In this document: piece by piece, positions 5,616 to 7,022 of the stretch
How positions within the stretch are numbered: position 1 is the first letter of the stretch
Layout of the letters: each line of letters opens with the position of its first letter
Assembly: GCA_025980505.1 (NCBI GenBank)
Contig: JAICXI010000096.1
Location: 1 to 7,022 of the forward strand
Length of the DNA: 7,022 nt
Direction: 5' to 3'
Source of the DNA: a bacterium
GTDB lineage: Bacteria; Oederibacteriota; Muellerivitia; Muellerivitales; Muellerivitaceae
Program-made: the position numbers and the translations under genes
Notes under the pieces: model-generated
Told to the model about the DNA's origin: nothing
The model's input: the letters and a program-made list of their open reading frames with translations, nothing else
Database searches by the model: none

Positions 5616-6452
5616 GTGAATAAAGGCCATTACGACCGGGTGGAAAGGTCCATCCTCTACCTGGGAAAGTCCCGGCTCGACCAGCCCAGCCTGGGAGAGG
5701 CGGCCCGGCAGGCGGGAGTGAGCCCCTTTCATTTCCAACGGTTATTCAAGCGCTGGGCCGGGTTAAGCCCCAAGCGGTTCCTGCAGTACCTGACGGTGGA
5801 GGACGCCAAGCGGAGGCTTCGAGGGTCCCAAAGCGTCCTGGAGGCGGCTTATGGCGCCGGACTTTCGGGGCCGGGACGGTTGCACGACCTTTTCGTCACC
5901 GTGGAGGCCATGACGCCCGGCCAATATAAGGCCCAAGGGGCGGGACTGGCCATCGCCTGGGGCGTGCACGGAACCCCTTTTGGACCCGCCCTGGTGGCCG
6001 TCACGCGGCGCGGGGTTTGCGGCCTGGCTTTCCTGGGCAAGGGCGGGGAAGCCGCGGCGCTCAAGGAACTGAAAGGCAAATGGCCGCAAAGCCAGTTCGT
6101 CGAAGACCGGGTGAAAAGCGGTGCGGCGGCAAGGCGGATTTTCCGTTCCGGCGGCGGTTCTCCCGTGAAGGTGCTGTTGAAGGGGACGCCTTTCCAGGTC
6201 AAGGTTTGGGAAGCGCTCCTGAAGATACCGGCGGGCGCGGTTTGCGCTTACAAGGATGTGGCCGGCATTATCGGCAAGCCCAAGGCCGCCCGGGCCGTGG
6301 GAACGGCCATCGGTCAAAACACCATCGCCTATCTCATCCCCTGTCACCGGGTGATCCGGGATACGGGCGTCCTTGGAAATTACAAATGGGGTCCGCGGCG
6401 CAAGAAGGTCCTCCTGTCTTGGGAGGAAGCGCGGAAGGGGACTGCCGATTGA
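5616..6452 (+). CDS. Ada-like AraC-HTH / methylated-DNA-protein-cysteine methyltransferase
   Basis: The protein has 278 residues from GTG 5616, chosen because GAGGTG (5606-5611) precedes it and the product begins MNKGHYDRV, the usual start of this subfamily. Residues 5-105 are an AraC-type HTH domain (SLGEAARQAGVSPFHFQRLF and on to VEAMTPGQYK). The C-terminal O6-alkylguanine methyltransferase domain runs from about 188 to 267: KGTPFQVKVWEALLKIPAG, KAARAVGTAIGQN with the Arg226 finger, Asn235, and the active-site motif IPCHRVI with acceptor Cys243 (codon 6342-6344). The enzyme transfers the alkyl group from O6-methylguanine in DNA to this cysteine in a one-time reaction. The N-terminal zinc-binding Ada domain that senses methylphosphotriesters in E. 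coli Ada is absent, so classical Ada self-induction is not expected. The GGY/SGY turn near the end reads GNY. Alternative in-frame ATGs at 5520, 5583 and 5604 are less likely. Confidence 0.93.
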   Translation: MNKGHYDRVERSILYLGKSRLDQPSLGEAARQAGVSPFHFQRLFKRWAGLSPKRFLQYLTVEDAKRRLRGSQSVLEAAYGAGLSGPGRLHDLFVTVEAMTPGQYKAQGAGLAIAWGVHGTPFGPALVAVTRRGVCGLAFLGKGGEAAALKELKGKWPQSQFVEDRVKSGAAARRIFRSGGGSPVKVLLKGTPFQVKVWEALLKIPAGAVCAYKDVAGIIGKPKAARAVGTAIGQNTIAYLIPCHRVIRDTGVLGNYKWGPRRKKVLLSWEEARKGTAD

Positions 6453-6566
6453 CGGAATTCGGGTGTCGGTTAAATGTCGACGATAATCCGGTTCCATCTT
6501 GGGACGGCTTGGGGTTGTTCATCCCTGGTGGGCTGGCCGGTTGTAGGCAGTTTAACGGGAAAGCCC

Positions 6567-6743
6567 GGTAATGTCTCAGTTCAAAATCCCGGAAACCGAC
6601 GCCACCCTTTACCTTCTCCCCCAAGGGACGAGGGTTTTAACTCTTTAGTTTCCCCTCTCCCTTGAGGGGAGCCCTTCGAGACCTCAGGGCAAAAGGGCCG
6701 GAGTGAGGGTGAAGCGGGCTTCTCATCAAACTGAGACACTACC
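6567..6743. mobile_element. Small non-coding element with 15-bp terminal inverted repeats (MITE-like)
   Basis: GGTAATGTCTCAGTT (6567-6581) and AACTGAGACACTACC (6729-6743) are inverted copies matching at 14 of 15 positions, bounding 177 bp. The interior has nested palindromes, including TCCCCTC/GAGGGGA (6651-6657 with 6664-6670) and CACCCT/AGGGTG (6603-6608 with 6706-6711). It shares GGGAGCCCTTCGAGA with 3216-3230. No transposase is encoded, so it could move only in trans. No clear target-site duplication is visible. The stretch 6453-6566 before it holds nothing recognisable. Confidence 0.6.
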
Positions 6744-7022
6744 CTAAATTCACCTTTTCAACCCTGTATGACTTGACCGGCCCGCTGGCCCAAATGGGAA
6801 TGCCCCTGGCCTTTACCGCTTTCCAAGCTGATTTTTCGGGAATCGACGGCTCTGGGGACCTTTACATTTCGGCCGTCATCCACCAGGCCTACGTGGATGT
6901 GAACGAGAGCGGAACCACCGCGGCCGCTGCCACGGGAGTTGTGGTCCCTCATGCCCAGGCGTCCATCCCCCCGCCGCCCGACTTCACGGTGGACCACGCC
7001 TTCCTCTTCGCGATCGTGGATA
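6743..7022 (+). pseudogene. Serpin (proteinase inhibitor I4) C-terminal part, 5'-truncated and cut by the window end
   Basis: The 93 codons read PKFTFSTLYDLTGPL, then MGMPLAFTAFQADFSGIDG, DLYISAVIHQAYVDVNESG, TTAAAATGVVVPHAQASIPP and PPDFTVDHAFLFAIVD. This is the last third of a serpin, from the PKF strand through the breach to the reactive-centre loop. The hinge ESGTTAAAAT (P17-P8) has the small residues needed for loop insertion, so the parent was probably an inhibitory serpin. Counting from P17, or anchoring on the following SIPP, both give Ala at P1, suggesting an elastase-like target. A full serpin has about 370-420 residues. Here the first 280-290 are missing, an in-frame stop lies at 6710-6712, and no start precedes the homology. 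The break falls at the edge of the 6567-6743 element. Codon use is like the neighbouring genes and there is no internal frameshift, so the truncation looks recent. The remaining dozen or so residues lie past the window. Confidence 0.85.

Overview
This is a GC-rich window, roughly 60 % G+C by eye. All convincing genes lie on the plus strand, separated by unusually long, palindrome-rich intergenic stretches. An outer-membrane beta-barrel protein with a signal peptide points to a Gram-negative (diderm) bacterium. The mix of a ParB-like orphan, a TPR/barrel fusion and a serpin fits an uncultivated environmental lineage, but I cannot name the phylum from the sequence.

Layout. Bases 1-700 hold no gene that I can support. 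They contain a palindromic repeat cassette flanked by a 32-bp direct repeat (65-285), a 16-bp perfect palindrome (390-405) and an AT-rich promoter-like stretch (about 600-700). A ParB/KorB-like DNA-binding protein with a long basic tail follows (879-2267). Next is a small AhpD-like CxxC oxidoreductase (2405-2872). A 560-bp gene-free interval (2873-3433) carries a second repeat cluster. It is followed by an exported TPR plus beta-barrel protein (3434-4342), a LacI/GalR-type sugar-binding domain without its DNA-binding domain (4470-5405), and an Ada-like AraC-HTH/O6-methylguanine-DNA methyltransferase (5616-6452). A third repeat, a small element bounded by 15-bp inverted repeats (6567-6743), ends within a base or two of where recognisable serpin sequence begins. 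The serpin C-terminal third (6743 to the window end) keeps its reactive-centre loop but has no N-terminal two thirds and no start codon.

How the parts relate. The spacing (more than 100 bp between all neighbours) and the hairpins in the gaps suggest single-gene transcription units rather than one operon. AhpD-like proteins and Ada-type methyltransferases are both protective enzymes (peroxide/thiol stress and DNA alkylation), but nothing here shows joint regulation. The most notable theme is a dispersed repeat family. The clusters at 97-253, 3120-3343 and 6567-6743 share CCTTCTCCC/GGGAG-type stems, GTGAGGG blocks, and in two of them an identical 15-mer and a related end sequence, GGTAGTGTCYCARWTTGA. 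One copy sits exactly at the broken edge of the serpin, which suggests that these repeats have helped rearrange the locus.
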